DNA of 31,122 bases from Usnea hakonensis (GCA_013423325.1 BLJB01000530.1:1-31122); one strand, 5' to 3'. Positions 9,064 to 20,559 are shown, numbered from the stretch's first letter. Translations and numbers: made by a program. The notes: generated by a model not told the origin, from the letters alone.

Positions 9064-10418
9064 TCAGACCTCGGTCGGGTCTTGGATGCGATAAAAACCG
9101 TCTTTCATTCTCACGGTCCGAGGGCTATGAACTGAGGGTGGAAGCGGTAAGTGGATGAAATCACTAGCCTCCATCTTGATATTCATCCCAAACTTCGATT
9201 CCGATGCGGCTCGAGTCTGGGGACCGGACTGATCTCTGACGCTTACCAATGGTCTTTGAAATCCTACTGGGCGGGTCTCGATGCCAAAAATCCGATTGAA
9301 GAGGGGACGATAGGTTATGGCGCACGCCCCGAGCGTAAGAGCCGTGAGTTCCACATTAGACCAGAGCGATGGTGCAATAGTGTCCCAGCTAGGGTCGTAT
9401 AGATTCCCGGACAGAGCACGCAGCTGCGGGATACGGTAGATGGAGATGATACTAGCACTAGCACAATCAATTAATCAGCCATTTGGTTTTTTTTTTTTAG
9501 AAACGGGAACGAGTAAATGCTGGGCCACCGACAAACTACTAACACTAAAGATGCCCATCACTTGCAGCTTCATTCCACGGTGCATCTGAAGTTTCCATAG
9601 TAGAGGTAGCGGAAGGCACACCACGAGAAAGTCGGTTATCAGGTTCAAACTTGCCATCGCGATAAAGACCTTGGCGTTACTAATGCAGTTTGCTTCTAGA
9701 TTTGAATCCCAATACCCCTTAATAGGCTTGCATTGAAAGATCAATATAAGCATCATGATTGTAGAGTATGTAGATATGAAGAGGCCAACAGCCCAGAGTA
9801 TCCTTCTGAAACTACGACTCTGAAAGATACGAGCGTAAAGCAGGAGAGTGCTGATCTTAATGGTACCAATAGTGGCAGGGTAGAGGCAACTTGTCGCGTA
9901 GAAGCACTGGTTTCTCGAACTCAGTATCGGACCGCAGGTACGAGAAAGGAAATCAAGAAACATGCATACTATTTTAAAGCTGACTGGATCCGTCATCAGA
10001 ATCGCATGCCGACCGCCGCCGTATTTGACAACACCTTGAGTAGTTGCTCAGAAAAATTCTAAGAGATCATCTCAGATTTGCGCATACCAAGTAGCGGCGG
10101 GATCACGGCTAAGATTGTTAAAATCTGTCCCCAGATTGATCAGTACACTAGCGTTAAAGAGGAAGAAGTGGCCCAGCAGAAAAATAGATTTACCGAGCCC
10201 AGCAACATAACCCAATCATCAGCTCCATACTTGGTCCGACCAATGCGTCGGGAGACGAAACGCATGATATTGGCAAGGACCAGTATGGGACAACAAATGG
10301 CATATGTGACTACTACCGAAGCCATTTTACTCTCATGGATATGTGCCAATTGGTACTGGGCTTCCTCGGGAGGAAGGCTATCGTAGATGGCCCAATTGAT
10401 ATTCTCTTGCGAAGCCAT
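9064..10418 (-). CDS. Seven-helix integral membrane protein, PTH11/rhodopsin-like family
   Basis: Five exons, complement(10194..10418, 10088..10124, 9970..10046, 9533..9906, 9064..9457), give 368 uninterrupted residues with introns of 69, 41, 63 and 75 bp. The family signature is clear. TM1 (about 33-54) is followed by a basic loop and YGADDWVMLLGS, TM2 begins ILTILAVIPPLL, and a YGGGRHAILM loop follows. Next comes TIGTIKISTLLLYARIF, then TM helices with FQCKPIKGYWD (the conserved Cys loop), a long TDFLVVCLPLPLLWKLQM helix, ISIYRIPQL, and WSNVELTALTLGACAITYRP. Relatives are fungal plasma-membrane proteins with a rhodopsin-like domain, some (PTH11) acting in host-surface sensing. The hydrophilic C-tail is short and there is no N-terminal CFEM domain. 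The last intron (9458-9532) has a weak GTCGGT donor and an A-run, and a second acceptor six bases downstream also keeps frame. The gene appears intact, unlike its neighbours. Confidence 0.82.
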
Positions 10419-11556
10419 CTATAGTCTAATGGGATGGGTTTTGAACAAGCAAGTCGACAGTAGTAGAATCGGGTCCAAGGGAAATAAGAGAAGACTCGAA
10501 CATTCAAAAAGTAGGGATGAAGTTTTATTATAAAAGCACTGGCCCTTTGATACACAAACGATCCGAAGAAATAGTAAAAGAATTGAAAGGAAAGTCGACT
10601 CCTTAAATTAGGGTGCGGTGTTTTCTGCTATTCGTATGACACACCGCGTGCATTATCTTTTAATCATGGCGTGGCATGATTTATGTGGATCGCAACAGCT
10701 CGGAATGATGACGGCTGTGATCCGGCTCCGTTGTAAGCATCCAAGTACCTATCAGCTTTTCTGATGACAATGCAGCGCCCACAACCTGCATTAGTGCTTA
10801 CTTCAGTTGAAAAGTGCTGCATTGATAGGGACGACTATTCAGTGTTGCAATCTCGCTTCCTGGAGCTTTTCGCATATTTTCAATGGCTATGATCATCTAA
10901 TCTATACAGAGCAGCTCGACTACGAAGATGTTACTTTATTCCGTACCACTAACTCCTTCACCGGCGCACCGGACATACTATATTCCTAGCGCGTCTTGGC
11001 ATGATGTGTCCCCATAAGGAAGATTCTCATCTAAATACTCTTTCTTCTTCCTACATTATTGCTAATACTTCTACTTCACTCATAATTTGACCCATATACT
11101 GACCTTTGATAGTAGAATCACTTATACTTCTAGCCATTTTCCCTCTGCTTTGGAATTCTCGATTTAGATGTGCGAGTTTTTGAGTCCGTTGCTGTTCTCT
11201 TCAAAAGAATTATAAATTCTCCGACCCGGCTGATGACTCACATCCGCGGCGAATTATTGGAACGACGTAGGGATGGCTGCTTCAGATGGGTAAAGGCAAG
11301 GTGACTCTCTTGTAACGTGATACAGCACCCCGCCCGCCCCTATCTCGCTTAGTAACGAGCACTTCAACCCTTCAACCTGCCGAGGTCTAATCTCATATTG
11401 CTGAAATAATAAGGATGTGGACGCCTTGTTCTTGGTAGGGCAAATACTCGCTCAATTGCTTCTGAGTCAGGAAGACAAACACGAGTAACTGAGTGCGAGA
11501 AAACTCGGCACTCCCGAATCAACCCGCTGTGGGAGTGAGTAAGGCTCAGAAACATC
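10419..11556. other. Divergent intergenic region between the membrane protein gene and the HET pseudogene
   Basis: About 1.1 kb without a gene. It should contain the promoters of both flanking divergent loci. A TATAAATT sequence occurs at 11211 on the plus strand, about 340 bp before the HET start codon. Only short, featureless reading frames are present. Confidence 0.4.
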
Positions 11557-13906
11557 ATGGACCATCTACCACTCCCCAGAAATCCTAATCTGCACCTACT
11601 TGTTCCAAATCTAGCGCAGAGGACCCCAGATCTCTCCTATAACAGTTTGGGTTTCATGGGATTCCCTGAACGTAAAGGAATTAGGAGCCAGTCATTCCAG
11701 CTCGGTCATAGCGCAAGTACCTTCCCAGAACATGCGGCGATCTTCCAGTCGGGGTCCTTTTCTGGTCTTATAATCGACTTTTTTGAAGCTGTCGGACTCA
11801 AGGTCGCAATCGGGGACTTCCTGAGTCACCAAGAATATGGTGCAACGCATCCCACTACGCACCGCCTCCCTCGGTTGGCGCACAGCATGAAGACCACGAC
11901 TCGCGATATGCACACATCTCAACGGGCTGAAATATACTGTAAGGTAAAACCCTGCTTGGTAACAGCGAGTATCACGGTCCGCAGATTAGGGCAAAGCAAA
12001 GTTGATGATCCTATTTGGCACGTCGTGCATCTGTCGATTCTTGTTCTAGGAGAATACCTTACCAATATCACGAGATTATTTCTGCAGTGCACGGGTCCGA
12101 CGCCAAGCCCATGGTGGGGGAGGAACAAGCTCGCGTGCGAGCTCATGGACTCAGCTGGCTGGTGTCCGAACTTGTCCAAGTCTCTTTTAGATCAAGAAGT
12201 CGATCAAACATCTATCTACTATCTCAGCAGAATGCAGAAATCCGACACCAAAAACGATTATATCAACTGTACACCAAGTTGTTACACGCTTGAGAGGTTA
12301 AATGTTGATTATACAAAACTAAACATGCAGATCATTGTTCCGCATCACGCCTGTGTCACGATGTACATCTTGAGCCATCAATGCGGACGTTTCTTCTAGA
12401 CATTGTATACGAAAGGCAAGTACCGCTGCTGACGGTAATCAAGGGGACCCAGTCTGGGAATATCAAAGTGAAGGTCATGACAAATGAGGCGGACCTGGCT
12501 TCCCCGGTGGCAGACACGAAGATGGCAGACTCGACGGCTGCAATTAGAAAGCCGATTGCGATGAGTAGACGATACGTCTGTGTATGTCATGTATGGTCTG
12601 AGTGAGTTCTACTTTCTCGTGGCTTATCGATATCCCTCAAAGTACTTGCCTCAGTACGGTCCTGAGCTAAATCAAAAACAGTGGCCTGGGAAATTCGCAC
12701 AACAATGCCCTACCTGCATGCCAGCTACATCGACTGCAGGGGGTTATCAATGCATTATACGGCGACGGGAACTGTATTCTGCCATTCTGGATTGACACAA
12801 TATGCATTCCGCTTCAACAACTGTACAGGGCTATTGCGATAGAATCAATGCGAAGAACTTACAAGAATATAGACAAGGTTCTCGTCCTCGACTCTGCGCT
12901 AACGAGGACTTCATCACAAGTACTAGAAGCTACGGAAATAACTATACGACTCAAAACATCTTCTTAGGTTCGCAGGCTATAGACGGTCTAAGAAGCGTAC
13001 CTCGCAAAAGAGCTACATTACCAATTTTCGGACAATACGCTAACGCTATCAGACACGCGGGAAAAGTATCATCGAAGAATTAGGAGTACTACCGAGGTCC
13101 AGCCCGGAATCGATGGCAGTTATGCAGATGAGATTCTCGAAATAGAGCAGAGTCAGCAACTCCCAGCCAGCTATCAGACCGATGAGCGCGTTAAGAAACG
13201 CATAGAAAGCGGTGATCTCCTATGGTGGGAAGGCTATCACTTCTTGTCTGGGGTCGAAGTCTTGGGGAAAGAAGAACCACAAGAAGACTTTGCACGCCTA
13301 AGCAGTATCATTTATCTACTACGCTTTCGCACAATCAGCCAAATGTAAGACGAGACCGTATGTCTCAGCTGCTGTCTCGATCGCAGCTGCTGTCTCGATC
13401 GCACGAGTACAAATCTCCCACAGGAAGCTCTAGTAACCGATGAAGATTCCCTAGCATCCCTGATCAAGCAACGCATGAAAGCGTTTCTTTTGTCACTATA
13501 AAGCGTGCCTGTAGGCTTGTTGTTCGTACAACGTCCTCGTATAGACGAAGAGGGATACCGCTAGATGCCATCCAGCTTCCTCGGTGGAGGCATGGACAGT
13601 ACATTGCCGGATTCCTAGCAGAAAGAGGAAACGCCTATCATAGGACGTCCCACAGCCGCCAGCCTTGTAGTGCAGTTACCCGGAGTCCTCCTGTCAGGCG
13701 TCACCAAGTATACCCAGAGATTCGCGGGTGAGTATACCCACGACATCATATTCGTACGACTTGGTGCCTACGCATATTACGTATATGGCTTACTGGCAAC
13801 ACTTGTCCGATGGGATATTGATGAGAGTGTTCGCCTGGCACTCATCCTGCGCGAAGAACCGGTCCAGCGGGGCATTTCTGCCTATCTAGTCACCATGTCA
13901 GCTTAA
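11557..13906 (+). pseudogene. HET-domain (heterokaryon incompatibility) protein pseudogene
   Basis: The frame opens MDHLPLPRNPNLHLLVPNLA and is open for 280 codons; this N-terminal region (SILVLGEYLTNIT, DSAGWCPNLSKSLL) is typical of long fungal HET proteins. A one-base deletion-type frameshift near 12350-12370 moves it to the next frame. There it runs to YVCVCHVWS, then an intact 80-bp intron (12602-12681, GTGAGT...AACAG), then DGLGN and the HET core NALYGDGNCILPFWIDTICIP and DKVLVLDSALTR. Seven in-frame stops follow: 12965, 12980, 12989, 13346, 13499, 13562 and 13616, all TAG or TAA. Three sit where the family has W, W and Q in the RRLWTxQE motif. The C-terminal region (VVQLPGVLL, LALILREEPVQRG) ends at TAA 13904. 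An 18-bp tandem duplication (CAGCTGCTGTCTCGATCG) lies at about 13367-13402. HET proteins trigger cell death on non-self fusion; this copy cannot encode a full protein. Confidence 0.85.
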
Positions 13907-15829
13907 AGCTCGGAGTTGAACTACTATAGATACTAATACTATATAATACTCATAGGGAATCCTAAAATCTATCGTAATCTTGCAGACACTGTGTTCTCCG
14001 GGGCGGTGCTTACAAAAGCGACGCAACAATGGTGTGTGGCTTGAATAGAGCTTCGAATAGATATAGTTTTTGTTCCCGTGGCTTGTATGTCGCAAATTCC
14101 ATCACCAGTCTTATCAATCACTTGCCAGTTCACAACTCTACTAGATTCACAACCTTCTCCTACTAATTCCCTTTCTCTCTTAGTATCACCGCCATCAGCC
14201 GAAGCGTCTCGTTATAGATAGCTTAGAGATAAGGTGAAGCTTCTACGTCGATAGATATACCCATCTTGACTAAGAAGATGTGACCTTAAAGGTCTAACCG
14301 GAGCCTTATCTACATATAAGGATATTTATACTGATAATATATTACCGAGGATAGGGAGTGAGACGTTTCCTACAATAAGAACGTAGGATTCGTTATATCT
14401 ACTACGTTTAGAGCTAAAAGACATAGTCGCGACGATATAATATAGAAAGCTAGATTTTAAGTTCTCCTTCTCTAATAGTATTGAAGTTTTCTATTTCTCT
14501 TGAAATACTTCGATAAAGTAGTATATACTCTCCGATCACAATAATATAGGTCAGGTCGAGTGCGAGCTAGCTCCGAATCCTACCTAAGCCGGTTAAACTG
14601 GGTGATATCAGGCTGAGTCCTCTTTGCAATCCGTCAAGCTTATAGGAAATACGCAGTACTTCTCTAGAGCTTAGTACTTATACTATCATCCATCTAATAC
14701 CCAAAAAGTCTAATCATATGATCCATCGTGGACAAACTAGACTAGGTAGCCTTCACAAAAGCGCCCCTACACGAGATAAGATTGTCTTGAAGCTCCTAAT
14801 ACTATTAAAAACCCTATCACTTGATCGCAGTAAGTCCCTTACTATAGGACTTTAAAATCACCTTCTAGTAAGATAAAGGTATTTAGGTACCGGACCGCTA
14901 ATTATAATCTTATCGAGATTAAACACGCCTATTTATTATTAATAGCACAAAAGACTTTTCCCTGCACCTACTCCTAAGAAACCCATCATCATCCCTAACA
15001 TACTCATCATAACAGCGTTCATAGAGCTCAAGACTAGCATACCGTATCTCAATATCGTTACACCTCTTACAAGCGTTTAAACACAACATATCGACCCGCC
15101 GGTCACACCACGCGGGTTCCAGAATACGGATCGCGCTTCAAATGAGATTTCTCGGATCAAATAGACACGCTGCCACCCGAGTAAATACAAAAAAAGATCT
15201 GTCAGGAGAGAGTTTCCTACTCTCTTCCCTATTCTACTCCTTCTTTAAACCCTACCTCAGTATCCCGCTACTACATATTAATAGTACACGCGCTGCTATT
15301 ATATCCCTTTGTGAGCGCGCTCAGTAGCTGGGTCATCGCGATGGGTGGAGAGAGTGGAGAAGAGGACGTGGGGGGTGGGCGCGTTGTTAGTGAAGATGAT
15401 GATGATGATGATGATGATGATGATAATAATAGGAGACCACGATACTAGCTAAGCAGTCTTATTAGGAGCTTGCTATAAATCTATATATAAATATATTCGG
15501 TTGTAGGGGACAGCTGTAAGCTGGAAAAGAAAGATCTCGTATAGAGATTTCTTTGACAAAGGCTAGCGTTTACATCGGAAGAGTGGGTGGAGAAGCGAGG
15601 GGGTACAATTTACGCCGGTAGTAGATAGTATATATAATTATAATAGTGCTAATCGCTATAAAATAGATCTCTAACATAGTTTATTTTAATAAACAAATAT
15701 TTCCTCCGTAGCTAAACTCTCAAACCAAAGATCACCGCCCCCCTTTATCCTTTCCCATCAGTATATATCTCAAAGCCTTGGATATAACAATCCCCAACAA
15801 ACTCCTCATCTTCACAGAAAGCAAATCCT
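13907..15829. other. AT-rich, gene-free block
   Basis: About 1.9 kb rich in TA dinucleotides (many TATA, ATATAG and CTATA words) with no coherent reading frame, as expected for strongly C-to-T mutated repeat DNA. A (GAT)10 microsatellite lies at 15395-15424. I looked for reverse-transcriptase or transposase remnants and could not support any. Confidence 0.5.
15395..15430 (+). repeat. (GAT)10 microsatellite
   Basis: Ten perfect GAT triplets followed by AATAATAGG. It is not inside a supported gene. Confidence 0.95.
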
Positions 15830-16347
15830 TTACGTAGCGCTCGGGGTAGAATCCCCTTCTTCCTCACTCAACCTCGAAATTCTCGTCTTTTGAGGCTTCG
15901 AATCCAGCATACACCCTAGAGAGGGATTGGTCTCTCTAGTCGATATTCTCCTCCTCTCTTTTAGACCCGTGCATGGTATAGCTACGGTACCAGTAGGCGT
16001 AGCCTTGGGAGGTCGATATGCTATGCCCTTAGGGGATAGATATAGAGGAAATTCCGAATTGGCGCTCATATCTACGTGCTTGATATGTACTCCGCGAGTT
16101 GTAGTTCCTAGTCCTGTTAGTATTGGTTGGACTTCTCGCACTTATACCGTCGTGTCTTTTATTTCTTGATGGATTTGGGCTTACCCTCTGGCTCCGGCTT
16201 TATATTTTTAGCTAGATGATTTGAGAAACAGTAATATTCCAACTTGTTGCCATTTCCGTCTTCGGTCTTATAATTCTGGCTATCTGGGCCGTCGATTTTC
16301 ATGAATCTACACAATAGTGCGGGGTCCCGCTTTGGTTGGTTGGTCAT
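15830..16347 (-). CDS. Small two-exon hypothetical protein
   Basis: Exons are complement(16185..16347) and complement(15830..16134) with a 50-bp phase-1 intron (16135-16184; GTAAGC donor, GCGAG acceptor), giving 155 residues. Without splicing the first frame ends 8 codons into the intron. The protein begins MTNQPKRDPALLCRFMKIDG, has KLEYYCFSNHLAKN, and ends in a basic, Ser/Thr-rich tail (SRLSEEEGDSTPSAT). There is no signal peptide, membrane segment or known domain. A TATA box lies about 135 bp upstream of the ATG, followed by a pyrimidine-rich leader, which supports active transcription. It is likely a lineage-specific orphan; the function is unknown. Confidence 0.55.
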
Positions 16348-16478
16348 GGTGCGTAGCGAAGCTTGGTCTTAGGAGTATAGGTGGAGACGGATTGTAAAGT
16401 TTGAAGGCGTCTTAGAGAGAGGGTAGGAAAGATGGGATTGATGTCGAGTTTTGGACTGATATGATAGTCGAAGGGTTT

Positions 16479-16490
16479 TTTATATATAGA
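16479..16490 (-). promoter_or_regulatory. TATA box of the small hypothetical gene
   Basis: The minus strand reads CTATATATAAAA here, about 135 bp before the ATG at 16347. It is followed by a C/T-rich stretch (CCTACCCTCTCTC and later CCGTCTCCACC), a common layout for ascomycete core promoters. Confidence 0.55.
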
Positions 16491-16544
16491 ACGATTATGT
16501 GCTCCTTTGTAATAGTGAGAGATTGTTTGCTCACCGACACTTTC

Positions 16545-16840
16545 CGCCACTCCTTTGTCTCCGCACCTCCCTGTCTCTGGTGTTCTACCCAAACCTCTTG
16601 TTTTGAAATCCTGCGTAAGTAGTTTATCTTTGCGGTAATATACGCAAACTGCTTTGTCTCTGTGGATAATAAACCCCTATATTTTTATGGATATTTTGCG
16701 CCTCTGCAAATTCTCCGCAAACCTCCCTATCTTTGTGGATATTCTCTAAAGACAATCTTTCTTTTAGTAGGCACTCCTACGAAAGCCTAGTCTCTAAGGA
16801 TCTTCGCCAATCCTCTTTGTCGCAAACTCCTTATGGTCAC
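16545..16840 (+). repeat. Degenerate short repeat, four or so units
   Basis: The motif CCGCAAACCTCCCTATCTTT and a following GTGGATA recur in variant form near 16559, 16641, 16716 and 16820 (for example CGCAAACTGCTTTGTCTCTG and CGCAAACTCCTTATGG), spaced roughly 75-105 bp. The array lies upstream of the small hypothetical gene and has no coding capacity of its own. Confidence 0.5.
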
Positions 16841-17058
16841 AGTGTGGGCAGCTTTGAAACCTTGACAACGATGCTACTAACAACCACCAATGAGGCCCGT
16901 AGGAAGATCGTTCTACTTATATAGGCTCGGCTCTGATATCTTGCACCCCTCTGCTTGAAGTTGGAGGATCCGCAACACACAAAGCCAAAAGAAGTATCCA
17001 TCGCAAATGATTATTATTAAAGCACTTATAATCCTCAGTATCCCCTTCCACGCATATA

Positions 17059-17882
17059 TTACTTCCCCAACCCACTATATCTCGCAACCTCCGCCAAACC
17101 CGTATCACTAACCTGGACCCCATAAACATAGCTATCAAACATATTCCCCTGCCCCCTCGTATCATGATTCCCCTTCTCGCCCCCATAGATCCTATACTTA
17201 GTATAACATTTCCCCGTCCAGAGCGTAAGCCCATCTTTATTCAGAACCTGTCTACCATCCAGCCACACCTCCAGCTTGCTATTACCCCCTCCCATCGTAT
17301 CCCACGCCAACGCGATATTATGCGTCGTATTGATCGCGAAATCGGTATCGTCGGTCCAAATATACTGTCTTTTTGAGCCAGGAGGGGTATACGTGACCGT
17401 GAGGCGGGTTGGGAGGACTTCGTTGAAGGCGAGGCTGAAAGGAATGTCTTGGTACGTAGAGGCGTCTAGGTCCCCGTTGCCATCTTTCCTGTTGAAAGCA
17501 CTAATCAGCAGCCTGTAAAGCAATCGCTAGATAATCGCGGTCGAGCATACCACTGGAAAATAGCCAAGTGCTCATGCACGTTGCTCAGACTAAACTCATA
17601 GCCCACATAGTAATGCTTATTCGCGGCGTATGGGCCCTTCCCCTTGACTTCTGCTCTGCGAAACGTCGGGTCTCGGTGGTAGTGGAGGGCCGGTTTACCG
17701 GTGGCGTCGGCGCCTGGTTTGATGTAGATGGAGGAGTTGCCGGGGCAGGGGATATAGTCGCTACCTTCGAGCTGACATTCGCCGAGGTCCGTAGTAGGGG
17801 AAGGGGCGGAGTAGTCGATGAGGAGGGTAGAGGTCGAGGAGGAAAAGAAGATAGAGAAGGTAATTAGTATAAAGAGAATCAT
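17059..17882 (-). CDS. Secreted polysaccharide-lyase-like protein (beta-jelly-roll)
   Basis: Exons are complement(17551..17882) and complement(17059..17488) with a 62-bp phase-2 intron (GTATGC donor, GCTGATTA branch, CAACAG acceptor), giving 253 residues. A signal peptide covers roughly residues 1-19 (MILFILITFSIFFSSSTST), so the enzyme is exported. The mature chain has HYHRDPTFRRAEVKG, the conserved-looking strand YYVGYEFSLSNVHEHLAIFQW (19 residues plus QW across the splice), IALAWDTMGGG, LEVWLDGRQVL and a C-terminal FDSYVYGVQVSDTGLAEVA. This pattern fits the fungal heparin-lyase-like/PL20 glucuronan-lyase superfamily of about 250 residues. Likely role: depolymerising an acidic polysaccharide outside the cell by beta-elimination. 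I am fairly sure of the fold, less sure of the substrate. Two Cys pairs could form disulfides. No lesions are seen. Confidence 0.6.
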
Positions 17883-19010
17883 TCTAAATAGTCTTTATTT
17901 TAGGGGAGAAGAGGGATTAGGCTGGGTGGACTTAATTAAATAATAATTGGGGGTTATGGGATGGGAGAAGAAAAAGGGAGTATAGGGTCGAAATTATAGG
18001 ACGAAAAGAAACTATTTATAGAAGAGGATATCTTTGCCGTTTTAGAGTAGGCCCAGTTCCACCTTATCCATATAGTACGTGTCCGGGGAGAGAGCTCGAT
18101 AGCTACGTTCTAGAGGTTTAAGTAGACGCAAATAAGGGGCGAGATACGCCCAGCTTAATTAGATAAAATAAATATGTGGGGGTAAACTTATACATATATA
18201 GGGGCGTGAAGAGGCTGACGTCTATAGTATGGGTCCGTGTCTCGTAGTACTGCTCCTTTCTTACATTTTAGCCTACTACTTACTAATGTCATTGTGCGCC
18301 CTATTATGTCTTTGGATGTGGAGGAGAAGTTGTTATTAAAACTTGGAAAGAGGGAGGCTGCCGAAGCTCGACAATAGGTACGAGTTCTGCTATGGGGTGC
18401 TAGAATGTTGCCTGGTTGATTTGCATTAGGCTGTAAAGTATGGTACGGTGCTTTACTTACTTTAGCCCGTCAGCGGGAATAAGATAGCGATAATGGAATT
18501 AAGACTTCAGCTTTGTTTACGTTTTCTTTTGTTACTTTTTCTTTTCTTTTCTCCTCTCCTCATCGCTCGTGCAACTACAATATACTCTTAGCTAAATAAT
18601 CTTATCATCATGTCTAATATCTGATGGCTAACCCTCCTCAACACTAATAGCCCGAATATCAAAACCAAAACGAAATCTTCGAATGCTTCGACTAAGAATT
18701 GAATCTTGATCGAGCTGAATGTCCGCCCCTCAAGAACAGGGATCTATAGGCCGGCGACGCTGCTTTCTTCTCTGTTGTTGGCACTGTTATGTTAATTGCC
18801 TTGTTGCTGCAATTGCCCGGGTGCGCTTTCCTTACTAAGTATACCGAGTATAATTGATATTCTCGCTAAAGTATCTTTCTTTATCTTTATGTCATTCACA
18901 TATTATCATCCATATGAGTATACCACTTTTTTTTACCACAATAGATAGAGAGAGGCCACCAAAGTCCAAGCTCGAGTCAATCGCTAACCCGTGCGACGTT
19001 ATAGCCCGGC
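17883..19010. other. Gene-free region upstream of the lyase-like gene
   Basis: It would contain the promoter of the minus-strand lyase-like gene in its left part. The remainder is AT-rich with a T-rich tract (CTTTTCTTTTGTTACTTTTT, near 18521-18550). No supported reading frame or RNA gene. Confidence 0.45.
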
Positions 19011-20480
19011 CGATCTTATCATCGTCGGTTCGTCACGGATGAAAAGACCCTGGGCTACCTGTGGCACGAACATGCAGGTATAGACCTCCGCGATCTTTCG
19101 CCGATACCGGCCATGGACACTCTCAGCCATCTTGTTAACACTCTTGCGCAATTGCCATTGCCTGAAATATCGATCTTTTTCCTATCCATCGTTTGTTTGT
19201 GTTACCTCCATGGTCGTTGTGCGAGGCCTTGATCAGCTACAGGGTAGATGGCAGAGTACTTTGTTCACTGCAAAATCCAAGGATTTAATGATAGCACTCT
19301 GAAGAAGTCGCTCGATAGAGCACGAGACGGATCCGCCGGAATGATACACCCCGTCCAGGCCTAATTCAATTCGCGAGCTTTCGCCGAAAGAGAGATGGCC
19401 TAGTGATACCGAGGAGACGTCAATTGGCCTCGATAATTGATCGTTCTTACCACTTTTACCTTTCCTTTGCCCTTCATTCAATGGTTCGTTCGGAGCCCTT
19501 CTTCTATTTCAACTTTTCCAACTATTGCCTTCATCGAGTAGTTCTCATCAAGCGCGCCAGCTCTCCAAGCACAATGTTAAGTAAGCGAAACTTCACCGTC
19601 TTTTGTTTTTCTAGATATTCGCTTCGCGATTCTCCGTCGTTCTTCTGTTCCAGCTGACTTCTAAGAGCGGAATAGACACTCTCAACCATCTTGTCAACAC
19701 TCTTGCCCAATTGCCATGGCATGAGTTTTCAAATTTTCGTCCTTTCCATCGATCGTCTATGTTGCCTTCAAGATCGTTGTGCGAGGCTTTGATCATTTAA
19801 AGACATTGAAGAAAGGGTTAAATTAGCCTTCGGAACCTTCGGAACCGGTGAAGCAATATACGCCACTCTTTTATAGCTGAACACCAAGGCGAGCCTCGAT
19901 GAGTGCGGTTGGCGGCAAGAGATGGCTTTCCGCGATAATAGACTAACAAACTACAACGCGTCTTCCTCAGAAAGCCTCTACCACCAAGCCCGCATCCTGA
20001 ACCATTATCCGCCTTCGACCATTTCAAGATACAGCAAAAGTGGGTCAGGACGACTACTAAGCAGAAGCGACAGGTAAATACCCAAGCCAAGGCTTCGCAC
20101 CTCAGCGACGGCGACATAGTTCAATCCGGCCGGGCTAAAGTGGCTCCTCAATCCACGCGTCGCCACGAAAATTTCTTTGACACGAGAGGCATTAGTCAGG
20201 GAGATTCCCCGCCGTTGGTACTGGACTTCGACTCAGTGTCAACGAACAACATGTTTTTGATCGGAAAGGAGAATGTTTGATCAAGCTTTCGAACGTCAGC
20301 GGCCGTACTACAACTCGTCGCTCTTCTACTGCGACTACAATTAGGCGAGGTGTGAGCAGTAGAGGCTTACAAGAGAAAAGATCTCAGAAGATGAAGCAGT
20401 ATAAGCTTGGCGAAGAGTGTTTAGGGCGTGATACGCTATTGTTATTCGAGGTAGGGGAGGATAATCTTCGCTGGGGATAA
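19011..20480 (+). pseudogene. Broken, partly duplicated coding region of unknown family
   Basis: Several plus-strand frames have strong protein character but are interrupted. From about 19011, YHRRFVTDEKTLGYLWHEHA leads into MDTLSHLVNTLAQLP and stops at 19228-19230. A second copy of that last segment (DTLNHLVNTLAQLPWHEF) lies at about 19675-19800 in another frame. From 19942 to 20280 a 112-codon open frame carries LSAFDHFKIQQKWVRTTTK, SHLSDGDIVQSGR and LDFDSVSTNNMFLIGKENV. A one-base deletion in the following T-run (20276-20278) would join it to the frame ending LGEECLGRDTLLLFEVG...NLRWG at 20480. I do not recognise the family and cannot say whether this is one gene or fragments of several. 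Minus-strand frames over the same interval are also partly open, so strand assignment is an inference. Confidence 0.4.
19115..19798 (+). repeat. Direct repeat of about 125 bp within the broken coding region
   Basis: 19115-19237 and 19674-19796 align: both contain GACACTCTCA(G/A)CCATCTTGT, AACACTCTTGC, CAATTGCCAT, and end CGTTGTGCGAGGC(C/T)TTGATCA. The offset is about 559 bp. Differences are mostly transitions. Confidence 0.75.
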
Positions 20481-20559
20481 CTAGAATTTTAGGACTTCTT
20501 CATAGAGTGTTGCTCACGGGAGACCAATTTCAGACAAAGACCATCTAGTATTAGCAACT

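Noticed and set aside
8748..9158. 136-residue plus-strand ORF
   Set aside because: It runs through the end of the inverted-repeat element into the antisense of the membrane-protein gene; it has no coherent protein features.
14100..15820. Degraded retrotransposon
   Set aside because: The AT-rich composition fits a RIP-mutated repeat, but no reverse transcriptase, integrase, LTR pair or inverted ends could be recognised.
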